64,000 nucleotides of DNA from Alphaproteobacteria bacterium (GTDB taxonomy: Bacteria > Myxococcota_A > UBA796 > GCA-2862545): assembly GCA_020632885.1 (NCBI GenBank), contig JACKEQ010000006.1:186001-250000 (forward strand), given 5' to 3'. Position numbers and translations under genes: made by a program. Numbering within the stretch: the first letter of the stretch is position 1; the number at the start of each line of letters is the position of its first letter. A model generated the notes under the pieces. That model was not told the DNA's origin. It worked only from the letters and a program-made list of their open reading frames with translations, and did not search any database. Shown here piece after piece: positions 1 to 8,285 of this stretch.

Positions 1-1
1 C

Positions 2-805
2 CCGTACTGGATCACGGGGCTCGACGCGCGGATCCAGCACCCGCTCCACCCCTACTTCCGATCGGGCGGGATCGTCGGGCTGCTGGCCGGGCTGCTCGGC
101 ACGTTCCTCATGGTCGTGATGATGCTCTACTCGGTCAGGAAGTGGCTGAACTTCCTGGCCTTCATGGAGTTCGTCGGGTCCATGCAGTGGTGGCTCCGGT
201 TCCACATCGTCTGCGGCGTGATGGGGCCCGTGTTCATCATCCTCCACGGCGCGATGAAGATGCCCACGGGCTCCGTCGGCATCGCGTTCTGGTGCATGAT
301 CCTGGTCTCTGGCTCGGGCATCTTCGGCCGCTACCTCTTCGGGCACTTCCCGCGCGCCGCCGCCGGTCGCCGGATGGACCTCAAGCACGCGCGCGAGAGC
401 CTCACCGACCTCCGCGCGCAGCTCGTGGCCGAGACGCGCGACGCCACGGGCGACCAGATCGGCCAGGCGATCCTCATGGCGCGCGAGCTCCACGACGAGC
501 CCTCCACCTTCGTGGGCCTGGTGATGCTCGATGCCGAGATCCGGCGGCGCTCGGACGTGGTGAAGGCGCTGCTCTGGCGCGCCGGCCTGCCCCGGGGCGT
601 CTACAACCGTGCGCGCTCCACGCTGGTGAAGCAGCTCAAGATGAAGCGGAGCCTCGCGAGCTGGGAGGTCGCCAAGCGCCTGTTCAAGTACTGGCACATC
701 TTCCACCAGCCCCTCGCCATCGCGATGTACCTGCTCGCCACGATCCACATCTTCAACGCCCTGCTCTTCGGCGGCGTGATGAAGACCCTCTTCGGAGGCG
801 TCTGA
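2..805 (+). CDS. Diheme cytochrome b-like membrane protein, 5' end outside window
   Basis: The reading frame is open to the left edge, so the N-terminus is missing. What is present is a polytopic membrane protein with two H-x13-H pairs: the first uses His codons at 203 and 245, the second lies in the last helix (FHQPLAIAMYLLATIHIF). This is the spacing used to hold two b hemes across a bilayer. A cytoplasmic or periplasmic loop rich in Arg/Lys/Glu separates the two helical halves. It is a clear paralogue of the protein at 28762-29532 (shared GSGIFGR[YW]LF motif and both His pairs). The FAD/Fe-S oxidoreductase starts one base after its stop, so they are very likely one operon and one complex. 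The heme assignment is inferred from the His spacing. Confidence 0.8.
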   Translation, partial: PYWITGLDARIQHPLHPYFRSGGIVGLLAGLLGTFLMVVMMLYSVRKWLNFLAFMEFVGSMQWWLRFHIVCGVMGPVFIILHGAMKMPTGSVGIAFWCMILVSGSGIFGRYLFGHFPRAAAGRRMDLKHARESLTDLRAQLVAETRDATGDQIGQAILMARELHDEPSTFVGLVMLDAEIRRRSDVVKALLWRAGLPRGVYNRARSTLVKQLKMKRSLASWEVAKRLFKYWHIFHQPLAIAMYLLATIHIFNALLFGGVMKTLFGGV

Positions 806-806
806 C

Positions 807-2138
807 TTGTTCGAGTACATCTGGCACTTCTTCTGCGTCGGGTTCATCTTCGTCTTCCTCGTGCTCCCCACGTTCCTCTACATGCAGGTCATGGAGTGGA
901 AGGCGAGGAAGGACCTCGATGAAGCGAAGGAGTCCGGGCGGATCCACCCCACGTCCATCCGGCCGGAGATCGACCTCAAGCTGTGCATGGGGTCCGCGAC
1001 GTGCGTGCGCGCCTGCCCGGAGGACGTGCTGGCGATCCTGGACGGCCAGGCCGTGCTCATCAACACGGCCGCCTGCGTCGGGCACGGAGCCTGCGTGCCT
1101 GCCTGCCCGGTGGACGCCGTGGAGCTCGTGTTCGGCGATAGCAAGGTGGGCATCGACATCCCGGAGGTCGGGCCGGACTTCCAGTCCAACGTCCCCGGGA
1201 TCTACGTCGCCGGCGAGCTCGGCGGCATGGGCCTGATCGCGAACGCCGTCGAGCAGGGCGTGCAGTCCATGGGGTACGCGGCCGAGGGGCTCGTGTCCGA
1301 CCCGGACCGGTGGGACGTGGTCATCGTGGGCGCCGGGCCCGCGGGGCTGGGCGCGGCGCTCATCGCGCAACAGAAGGGCCTGCGCTACTACCTGGTGGAC
1401 ATGGGCGACTTCGGTGGGGCCATCCTGCACTACCCCCGCAAGAAGCTCGTCTTCATCCGCCCCATCGACTTCCCGAGCTACGGCCGGGTGAAGTTCACCA
1501 GCCTGCTCAAGGAGGAGCTGGTCGACGTGCTCGAGGACGTGGTGAAGACCTCGGGCATCGACGTCCATGGTGACGAGCGCGTCGAGGAGGTGCTGCCGCA
1601 GCCCGACGGGTCCTTCGTGCTCAACACCACGAAGCAGACGCTCAAGGCCACCAAGGTGATCCTCGCCATCGGGCGCGCCGGTATCCCCCGGAAGCTCGGC
1701 GCGGCGGGCGAGGATCAGGAGAAGGTGGCGTACTGGCTGAAGGACCCCGAGGCCTTCACCTACGAGCACGTGCTGGTCGTCGGCGGAGGCGACTCCGCGG
1801 TCGAGGCGGCCATGGCGCTGGGCGAGCAGCCCGGCAACCGCGTGTTCCTCTCGTACCGCTCGGCGTCCTTCACGCGTCCGAAGAAGAAGAACGTCGAGAA
1901 GCTCCGCGACTCCGTGAAGGCCGGGAAGGTCGAGCTCGTGCTCGAGTCCAAGGTCATGGAGATCGGCGTCGATCGCGTCGTCCTCAAGCAGAAGGGCGAG
2001 GAGATCGTGCTGCCGAACGACTACGTCTTCGTGTTCGCGGGCGGCATCCTGCCCACCGACTTCCTCCGGAAGGCGGGCATCAAGATCAAGCGCCACCACG
2101 GGAAGAAGGTCATCGACCTGGAGGAGGAGGCCAGCTGA
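807..2138 (+). CDS. Membrane-anchored FAD/NAD(P)H oxidoreductase with N-terminal Fe-S domain
   Basis: 443 residues from a TTG start with GGAGG nine bases upstream. Residues 4-28 form an N-terminal membrane helix. Residues 55-105 hold two ferredoxin-like motifs, C60-x5-C66-x3-C70-P and C90-x5-C96-x3-C100-P; at the position of the usual second Cys there is Ser63 and His93. An FAD-binding GAGPAG lies at 175-180 and an NAD(P)-binding GGGDSA near 326-331, an arrangement like YpdA/thioredoxin-reductase-like flavoproteins but without a CxxC redox pair and with Ala instead of the YpdA Cys in GxGPxG. It probably passes electrons from NAD(P)H through FAD and Fe-S to the adjacent b-type membrane protein. 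Its paralogue at 27394-28725 has exactly the same length and the same odd cluster residues. Confidence 0.88.
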   Translation: MFEYIWHFFCVGFIFVFLVLPTFLYMQVMEWKARKDLDEAKESGRIHPTSIRPEIDLKLCMGSATCVRACPEDVLAILDGQAVLINTAACVGHGACVPACPVDAVELVFGDSKVGIDIPEVGPDFQSNVPGIYVAGELGGMGLIANAVEQGVQSMGYAAEGLVSDPDRWDVVIVGAGPAGLGAALIAQQKGLRYYLVDMGDFGGAILHYPRKKLVFIRPIDFPSYGRVKFTSLLKEELVDVLEDVVKTSGIDVHGDERVEEVLPQPDGSFVLNTTKQTLKATKVILAIGRAGIPRKLGAAGEDQEKVAYWLKDPEAFTYEHVLVVGGGDSAVEAAMALGEQPGNRVFLSYRSASFTRPKKKNVEKLRDSVKAGKVELVLESKVMEIGVDRVVLKQKGEEIVLPNDYVFVFAGGILPTDFLRKAGIKIKRHHGKKVIDLEEEAS

Positions 2139-2162
2139 CACGAGCTGGCTCCTCCCGGGCCC

Positions 2163-3635
2163 CTACTTGCTGGGCCGGAAGTACTTGGTGGCCCGGAGGA
2201 AGCCGCCCAGCGCGCCCTCGTTGAACGGCGTGGCGCCATCGGCCTGCACGCCGGGCTCCGACTCGAAGTTCAGACCGATGCCGAGCATCATGTCGGCCGG
2301 CTCCACCACGACGTCCACGAAGAGGTCCGCGTAGTGGCCCGTGCCCGAGTAGCCGTCCGGGTTCTTCTGGGCGTCGTACTTGTTGAACAGCATCCGGTAG
2401 CTCGTGTCGATCGCGAACAGGCCCTCGTCCTTGGGCTCGAAGTAGATCGTGAGACCCGCGTCGGACTGGCCGTGGCCCTCGATGTTGTAGACGTTCGCGT
2501 CGAGGGAGATGTCGAGCCCCCCACCCACACCGAGGTTCGCGACCCCGATCCGCGGGCTGACGCGGACGTAGCTGTTCGTGTCCGCGAGGATGCACTGGGG
2601 CGGGGTGCCCGCATCGGGAAGCGGCGGCGCGTTGTTGCCGAAGCGGTACCGGGCGCTGAGCTTGGCCACCAGCCCGGTGGCCTCGCCGTCGGGACGGAGG
2701 CGGAAGTCCATCCCGGCCATCTGGGCGATGCCGGGGTCCATGCAGTCCTGGTAGAGCGCCGGCAGGTAGTCCTCGTTGCCCACGGAGACGATCCGCTGCC
2801 CGAACCGCTGCAGGTCGGGGTCGAGGTTCTGGGTGTTCTGGTAGAGGAAGCTCGAGAACACGTTGTAGAGCGCGTCGATCGAGAGGGTGTCGACCGGCGA
2901 CCAGCGGACGAAGAGCTGGCCGTCCTCCAGCCGCGGGCCGCCGGCCAGGTCGACGTCGGCGCGCACGGCCACGTCCACCGTACGCGCGGCGCTCGCGCGG
3001 GCCTGCAGGAGCGCGCCCATGCGATCGAGGCCCCCGCCGGCGAAGACCACCTCGCCCACCGCGGACGCCTGCACGCGAGAGGCGGCGTACGCGAGGATGG
3101 GCCCAGCACCCGGACGCATCCGGGGATCCGTCGTGAACAGGTCCGGCTGGAGCCCAGCCCAGGCGCCCACGTCCGTGGTGTTGTTCACGTGCGCCACGAC
3201 CTGGAGCCCGTCCACCAGGCGCGGGCCGCCCTTGTGGATCTGCGAGCGACCGATGTCGACGTTCACCTTGTCGTTCACGATGGAGACGCCGAGCTGCCGG
3301 ACCCGGTTGCGCTTCCAGGCCGGGCTGCCCCCGAGCTCGCCCGGCGAGTACGTGAACTGGCCGTTCACGCGCAGCCGGACGGAGGTGGATCCGTTGTCGG
3401 ACAGCGTCCAGCGGATCCGCTGCCCGAAGATCAGGTCGAGGTCCGAGAAGTTCTTGCTGTCGGGGTCCTGGTCGTTGGGGATCCCGTCACCGTCGATGTC
3501 GCCGGGAGCCAGCGCCGCCGCCTTCAGCGCCGGGGCGTTCCAGTACTGCACACCGAGGTTGGTGGCCGCGAGGTTCCGCTCGGTGGGCTGCTCGGCGAGG
3601 GCGACGGTGTGGAGCAGCGCGATCGTCGGGATCAT
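2163..3635 (-). CDS. Outer-membrane beta-barrel partner of the 27-heme cytochrome
   Basis: 490 residues with a short signal peptide (MIPTIALLHTVALAEQ) and no cytoplasmic domain. The body is made of alternating hydrophobic/polar strands with many aromatic strand ends, typical of a porin-like barrel, and it ends in a hydrophobic/aromatic strand (TKYFRPSK). An Asp-rich DGDGIPNDQDPDSKN segment near residues 48-62 looks like a calcium-binding thrombospondin type-3-like turn. Its ATG overlaps the stop of the multiheme cytochrome gene (ATGA), so the two are translationally coupled. This suggests a porin-cytochrome conduit in which the barrel lets electrons cross the outer membrane. No named family is recognised; the barrel call rests on composition and context. 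Confidence 0.7.
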   Translation of the reverse strand: MIPTIALLHTVALAEQPTERNLAATNLGVQYWNAPALKAAALAPGDIDGDGIPNDQDPDSKNFSDLDLIFGQRIRWTLSDNGSTSVRLRVNGQFTYSPGELGGSPAWKRNRVRQLGVSIVNDKVNVDIGRSQIHKGGPRLVDGLQVVAHVNNTTDVGAWAGLQPDLFTTDPRMRPGAGPILAYAASRVQASAVGEVVFAGGGLDRMGALLQARASAARTVDVAVRADVDLAGGPRLEDGQLFVRWSPVDTLSIDALYNVFSSFLYQNTQNLDPDLQRFGQRIVSVGNEDYLPALYQDCMDPGIAQMAGMDFRLRPDGEATGLVAKLSARYRFGNNAPPLPDAGTPPQCILADTNSYVRVSPRIGVANLGVGGGLDISLDANVYNIEGHGQSDAGLTIYFEPKDEGLFAIDTSYRMLFNKYDAQKNPDGYSGTGHYADLFVDVVVEPADMMLGIGLNFESEPGVQADGATPFNEGALGGFLRATKYFRPSK

Positions 3636-5704
3636 TGCAGGACCTCGGCGCCGCGCACCGGGAGCCAGCCGTAGACGCGGTGGCAGGTGTCACAGCTCTG
3701 GAGCAGGCCGCTCTGGTGGTAGGGGCTCGCGCTGGCCTCGTACGCGTGGCACCGGAAGCACTGGGTGGGGGTGCCGGTGTAGCTCGAGGGGTGACAGTCC
3801 ACACACTCCGCCATCTTGTGGGCGCCGCGCAGAGGCCATCCCGTGGTGCCGTGACGCCAGCGGACCCGGAACCAGCTCATCTCGGTGTGGCAGTCGTCGC
3901 ACACGTTCCCGAGCTGGTTGCGGTGGCTGTCGTCCTGGCGATGGCAGCCGATGCACTGGGGCTTCGCCTCGCCGCGGGCGCGGTCCGGCATGTGGCACTC
4001 CTCGCAGTCGAGCACCGTGTGCGCACCCCGCAGCGCGAACCCGGTGACGCTGTGCTCCTGGTCGCCGAGCCCGCCCGGGAACCAGTGGGCCGCCTCGTGA
4101 CACGTGCCGCACTGACCGTCGTAGTGACCCCAGGGCCGCTCCTCCTGGTGGCAGGCCGTGCACTCGCCCGTGAGCCCCTCGAAGCGGTCGATCCCCTCGT
4201 GGCAGGCGCCGCAGGCCTTGTCGCCGTGGGGGAGGCCCAGGTCGAACCGCGTGTTGGCCGCATGGTCGAAGGAGATCTGCTTGAACGACTCGGTGTTGTG
4301 GCAGTCGTCGCACGTGTCCGAGCCGAGCACACCGGGCTGGTGGGGGCTCGCCTTCTCGTGGCAGTCGGCGCAGCTGCCGTAGGGGAAGCCGACCCAGCGG
4401 AAGTCCTCGTGGCACCCGTTGCAAGCGACCTGCTTGTGCTTCCCGGTGTGCGGGAAGTTGGTGTCGTCGTGGTTGAAGAAGAGCGCGCGGAAGCCCTCCG
4501 CCGTGTGGCAGCGCTGGCACATCGTGGGCTCGAAGCGGCCCTGGTGCTCGTCGACGTGGCAGGCGTCGCAGTCGTCGAACGGGCGCCCGAGGTACACCGC
4601 GGTCTCGCGGTCTCCGTGGCAGTCCTCGCAGTTCACGCCGGCGTGGAGGCCCACGAGCGGGAAGCTCGTGGTGTCGTGGTCGTAGCTGCGCAGCGCGAAG
4701 CCCGCGACGTCCACCGTGTGGCAGTCCTCGCACTGGCGCGGCCGGAACTGCCCGCTGTGCATGTCCTCGTGGCAGTTCTCGCACGTGTCGTGGGGCAGGG
4801 GCGTGGTCGCGTTGCCCTTGTGGCACGCGTGACAGTCGACCTCGGCGTGCAGGCCCTCGAGCGGGTAGCCCGTGCGGTTGTGGTTGAACTTCTGGACCTT
4901 CCAGCTACCCGGGCTGCCGTGGCAGTCCTCGCACGTGTCCTTCCCGAAGTCCGCCCGGTGGGGATCCTGGTGGCAGTCGATGCACTGGTCGTGGCGAACC
5001 GGGACGAAGCGCCAGTCGAAGTGGCAGTCGCCGCAGAAGACCTCGAGATGGGCGCCCGTGAGCACGTAGTCGGTCTGGGTGCCCGAGGTGTGGTCGAACA
5101 CCTCCGGCGCGATGGGGAGCGCCTTCCACTCGGTCTCGTTGTGGCACTGGTCGCAGCTCGCGAGCAGGTCGCGCTTGCTCTTCTCGGCCCCGTGGGGCTC
5201 GTCGTGGCAGCTCTCGCAGGTGGACCGGAGCCCGGTGTACTGGCCGGGCGTGGTGTGACAGTCCTCGCAGGTGGCCTTGCGGTGGGCGCCGTTGAGGGGG
5301 AAGCCGGTCTTGTCGTGGTCGAAGTCGGCCTCGAACCCGCGGGGGATCAGGTTGAAGCTCCGGCCGCGGTGGTCCTTGTGGCAGCTCTCGCAGTTCCGAC
5401 CCTTGTCGGAGTGGAACCCCAGACCCTGACGGACCTGCTGACGCACGGTCTCGTGGCAGTTCATGCACAGGTTGGGGTCCACGCCCTGCCCGTTGATGGC
5501 GTGGCACGTGAAGCAGTTGTTCTCGTTGGGCTCGTGGACGCGCGCGAGATCGCCGGGGCTCAGGAAGCCCGACACGCTGCTCTGGGCGAGCGCGTCGACC
5601 GGACCCAGGGCGAGCACGAGCACTGCCGCCAACAGCGGAAGGCGGGAGCGCATCCACGCCCAGGGGAGTACGAAGGCCGACAACACGACAAACGAGCTAC
5701 GCAT
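3632..5704 (-). CDS. Secreted multiheme cytochrome c with 27 CXXCH motifs
   Basis: 690 residues in the longest form; an internal ATG at 5653 gives a more typical signal peptide (MRSRLPLLAAVLVLALG...ALAQ) and may be the real start. I count 27 CXXCH heme motifs. The protein is built from about eight repeats of the form F-D/N-H-x-x-T-x-F-x-L-x-G-x-H followed by CxxCH and further CxxCH motifs; the free His residues in FDH and GxH are probable distal ligands, as in cytochrome c3/c7-like proteins. It should be a periplasmic or outer-membrane nanowire-like electron carrier. It is coupled by overlapping codons to the beta-barrel gene 2163-3635 and lies opposite the b-type/flavoprotein operon at 2-2138. 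Confidence 0.92.
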   Translation of the reverse strand: MRSSFVVLSAFVLPWAWMRSRLPLLAAVLVLALGPVDALAQSSVSGFLSPGDLARVHEPNENNCFTCHAINGQGVDPNLCMNCHETVRQQVRQGLGFHSDKGRNCESCHKDHRGRSFNLIPRGFEADFDHDKTGFPLNGAHRKATCEDCHTTPGQYTGLRSTCESCHDEPHGAEKSKRDLLASCDQCHNETEWKALPIAPEVFDHTSGTQTDYVLTGAHLEVFCGDCHFDWRFVPVRHDQCIDCHQDPHRADFGKDTCEDCHGSPGSWKVQKFNHNRTGYPLEGLHAEVDCHACHKGNATTPLPHDTCENCHEDMHSGQFRPRQCEDCHTVDVAGFALRSYDHDTTSFPLVGLHAGVNCEDCHGDRETAVYLGRPFDDCDACHVDEHQGRFEPTMCQRCHTAEGFRALFFNHDDTNFPHTGKHKQVACNGCHEDFRWVGFPYGSCADCHEKASPHQPGVLGSDTCDDCHNTESFKQISFDHAANTRFDLGLPHGDKACGACHEGIDRFEGLTGECTACHQEERPWGHYDGQCGTCHEAAHWFPGGLGDQEHSVTGFALRGAHTVLDCEECHMPDRARGEAKPQCIGCHRQDDSHRNQLGNVCDDCHTEMSWFRVRWRHGTTGWPLRGAHKMAECVDCHPSSYTGTPTQCFRCHAYEASASPYHQSGLLQSCDTCHRVYGWLPVRGAEVLQ

Positions 5705-5817
5705 CCGAGACCATCAACACAGACCTGGCGGGACGCACCGGCGCACCGCGTGACCACTCTAGCACTTTTGTGACGCGCGCACCGGAGGTAGGGTGGGTCG
5801 TCACCCGGACCCCAAGC

Positions 5818-6861
5818 ATGACCGTCCTCTCCGCCGACGTCGTCGGCAAGGTGCTCAACGACCGCTACGAGGTGCTCGCGCTCGACCGCGAGGAGCTCCT
5901 CGGGAGCGTGTACGCCGGCCTCGACCGCCAGGCGGGCCGCCGCGTGGCGATCAAGGTGCTCCACCCGCACCTCACCGAGGACGCCTCGAAGTTCAAGCGC
6001 TTCGGGCGGGAGATCACCAACACCTGGATGATCACCCAGCAGAACACCGTGGAGGTGCTGGACTGGGGGGAGGACGGAGACCTCCACTACCTCGTGATGG
6101 AGTTCCTCCGGGCACACACCCTCGAGGAGGAGCTGAAGGACGGGCCCATGCCGGTGGAGCGCGCCGTGCGCATCGCCGTGCAGATCGCCCGTGCCATCGG
6201 GGCCGCGCACCAGGAGGGCATCGTGCACCGCGCCCTCGCCCCCTCCAACGTCCTGCTCCTCGACAACGCCGTCGATGGTGCCGACTTCGTGAAGGTCCGC
6301 GACTTCGGGCTCTCCAAGCTCGAGAAGGTCGACGACGAGGACACCGGGCTCACGACGCAGAACACCCGGGTGGGCAACGCCGAGTACATGGCGCCCGAGT
6401 ACATCAAGACGAGCACCTACCACACCAAGGGCGACCTCTACGCGCTGGGCGCCCTGCTCTACCAGATGGTCGCCGGGAAGCCTCCGTTCACCGGCCCCAC
6501 CCTCGACGTCCTCCAGGCCCACGTGGGCAAGGACCCCGATCCGCTCTCCAAGCACGCGGAGGGCGTGCCCGAGTGGCTCGATGCCCTCGTGGCGGGCACG
6601 CTGGCCAAGAAGCCGGAGGAGCGCCCGGGCGCCTACCGGATCGTCCAGATGCTGGAGACCGGGATGGGCTCGTCCCTTGAGCCGCCAGCGCTCTACCCCC
6701 TCGACGTGAACGGCGACTTCGTCGTCCCCACCGGCCCGCCACGTGTCGCGATGGCCCTCGGCGTGGCGCTCCTCGTCGGCCTCGGTGCAGCGCTGGTGAT
6801 GATCGGTGTCATCGTCCTGATCGCGGCGCTCTTCGTGCTTCGGAGCGCGGGCTACGTCTGA
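5818..6861 (+). CDS. Membrane-anchored pseudokinase (Hanks-type fold, catalytic Asp lost)
   Basis: 347 residues from ATG 5818; a GTG at 5770 would add 16 residues, but neither start has a convincing ribosome site. The kinase fold is clear: VAIK with Lys46, a Glu in helix C, and DFG at 162-164. However the catalytic loop reads HRALAPSN (residues 137-144) in place of HRDLKPSN, so both the catalytic Asp and the following Lys are Ala. The glycine-rich loop (DREELLGSVYAG) also lacks the GxGxxG pattern. One C-terminal membrane helix (about 305-335) ends the protein. It is therefore probably a signalling scaffold or ATP sensor rather than an active kinase. It is divergent from the 27-heme cytochrome gene, with about 113 bases between the outer start codons. 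Confidence 0.88.
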   Translation: MTVLSADVVGKVLNDRYEVLALDREELLGSVYAGLDRQAGRRVAIKVLHPHLTEDASKFKRFGREITNTWMITQQNTVEVLDWGEDGDLHYLVMEFLRAHTLEEELKDGPMPVERAVRIAVQIARAIGAAHQEGIVHRALAPSNVLLLDNAVDGADFVKVRDFGLSKLEKVDDEDTGLTTQNTRVGNAEYMAPEYIKTSTYHTKGDLYALGALLYQMVAGKPPFTGPTLDVLQAHVGKDPDPLSKHAEGVPEWLDALVAGTLAKKPEERPGAYRIVQMLETGMGSSLEPPALYPLDVNGDFVVPTGPPRVAMALGVALLVGLGAALVMIGVIVLIAALFVLRSAGYV

Positions 6862-6962
6862 CGCTCCCACCGCCCGCCAGGAGCCGCGATCTTTCGTCGG
6901 ATCGGGAGCGGCGGACGGGAGGGACACAGGGTAGAGCGTGCGCGCCTCGCTCTGGAGCGATC

Positions 6963-8183
6963 ATGAACGTCGTCTTCGTCGCGCCGTACCTCGGCGCCCA
7001 CATGGTCCACTGCCTCGACATCCTCACCCAGATGAACGTGCGCGTAGGCGTCATCAGCCACCAGGCGTCCGACGCCTTCCCGCCGGCGCTCAAGAAGCGT
7101 CTGGACGGGCACTTCCGCATCGACAACTCCATGGACGCCGCCCAGCTCGCGCTGGCCGTTCGCGCGTTCAAGGCCCAGTGGGGCAGCGTCGATCGGCTCA
7201 TCGGCTACCTCGAGCAGCTCCAGATCCCGCTGGCGGACGCCCGGGACAGCGAGGACATCCCCGGGATGCGCGGCGAGGTCGCCCGCAACTTCCGGAACAA
7301 GAACCGGATGAAGGAGGTCCTGCGTCGGGCCGGCGTCCCGGTCGCGCGCCAGAAGCTCGTGAAGAGCCCCACCGACGCCCTCGCCTTCGTGGAGGAGGTG
7401 GGCTTCCCCGTGGTGATCAAGCCCGTGGACGGCATGGGCTCCAAGGCCACGGCCCGCGCCAACGACCACGACGAGCTCTACCAGATCCTCAACCAGATGA
7501 TGCCCCGCCCGGACGCCCCCGTGCAGTGCGAGGAGTTCGTCACCGGCGAGGAGCACACCTGCGAGACCGCGTTCATCGACGGGAAGCCCGTGTGGCGCAC
7601 GAGCACCTACTACCTGCCCGGCCCCCTCAAGGTCCTCGAGAACCCGTGGATGCAGTACTGCGTGCTCCTCCCCAAGGAGACCCAGCCGCACCTCGAGCGC
7701 TTCGCGCCCATCAACACCGCGGCCCTCCAGGCCCTCGGCATGCAGACCGGCCTCTCGCACATGGAGTGGTTCCTCCGCGCCGACGGCACGCCCGTCGTCA
7801 ACGAGGTCGGTGCCCGCCCGCCCGGCGTGAACATCATGCGCCTCAACAGCATCACGGCCGGCTACGACACCTGGAAGGCGTGGCTCGAGATCCAGTGCTT
7901 CGGCACCTGGAACATGCCGCAGGAGCGCACCTGCGCCGCTGGCTGCGCGTTCCTCCGTGGCCAGGGCCGCGGGCGTCGCGTGGCGCGCGTGGAGGGAGTC
8001 GACGCCCTCGTGCGATCGCTCGGCGCCTCGTTCGTCGACGCCAAGTGGCCGGTGCCGGGTCAGCCCCGGTCCTCGGGCTACGAGGGCGAGGGCTGGGTGA
8101 TCGTCCGCGCGGATACCACGGATGCAGCCGTCCAGGCTCTGCGGGCCGTGGTCACTCAGGTCCACGTGGTGCTCGGGCCGTGA
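6963..8183 (+). CDS. ATP-grasp family carboxylate-amine ligase
   Basis: 406 residues, with a GGAG eight or nine bases before the ATG. The protein has the ATP-grasp order: an N-terminal Rossmann-like pre-ATP-grasp segment, FPVVIKPVDGMGSKAT (about 150-165, binding the ATP phosphates), a central CEEFVTGEEHTCE segment, and the Mg-binding ...VVNEVGARPPG near residue 280. ATP-grasp enzymes join a carboxylate to an amine or thiol through an acyl-phosphate; PurK, carbamoyl-phosphate synthase and amino-acid ligases are relatives. The substrate cannot be told from the sequence. It stands alone on this strand between a pseudokinase and an Asp-rich lipoprotein, so context does not help. Confidence 0.85.
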   Translation: MNVVFVAPYLGAHMVHCLDILTQMNVRVGVISHQASDAFPPALKKRLDGHFRIDNSMDAAQLALAVRAFKAQWGSVDRLIGYLEQLQIPLADARDSEDIPGMRGEVARNFRNKNRMKEVLRRAGVPVARQKLVKSPTDALAFVEEVGFPVVIKPVDGMGSKATARANDHDELYQILNQMMPRPDAPVQCEEFVTGEEHTCETAFIDGKPVWRTSTYYLPGPLKVLENPWMQYCVLLPKETQPHLERFAPINTAALQALGMQTGLSHMEWFLRADGTPVVNEVGARPPGVNIMRLNSITAGYDTWKAWLEIQCFGTWNMPQERTCAAGCAFLRGQGRGRRVARVEGVDALVRSLGASFVDAKWPVPGQPRSSGYEGEGWVIVRADTTDAAVQALRAVVTQVHVVLGP

Positions 8184-8285
8184 GCCGGCGAGCCCCTGGC
8201 GCGTGTCCGGAACGTGTCAGGGGCGGGTGATTTCAGGTTGCGGATCCGGTCCCGGTCATGTAGCTGTGGACCGTATGGAGGATAC

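Noticed and set aside
807..2138. Thioredoxin/bacillithiol disulfide reductase activity
   Set aside because: No CxxC pair and no Cys in the GxGPxG loop; the fused Fe-S domain and membrane anchor fit electron transfer better.
8184..8285. Weak inverted repeat CCCCTG/CAGGGG as a terminator after the ATP-grasp gene
   Set aside because: Only a six-base stem with a loop of over 20 bases and no T-tract; not convincing.
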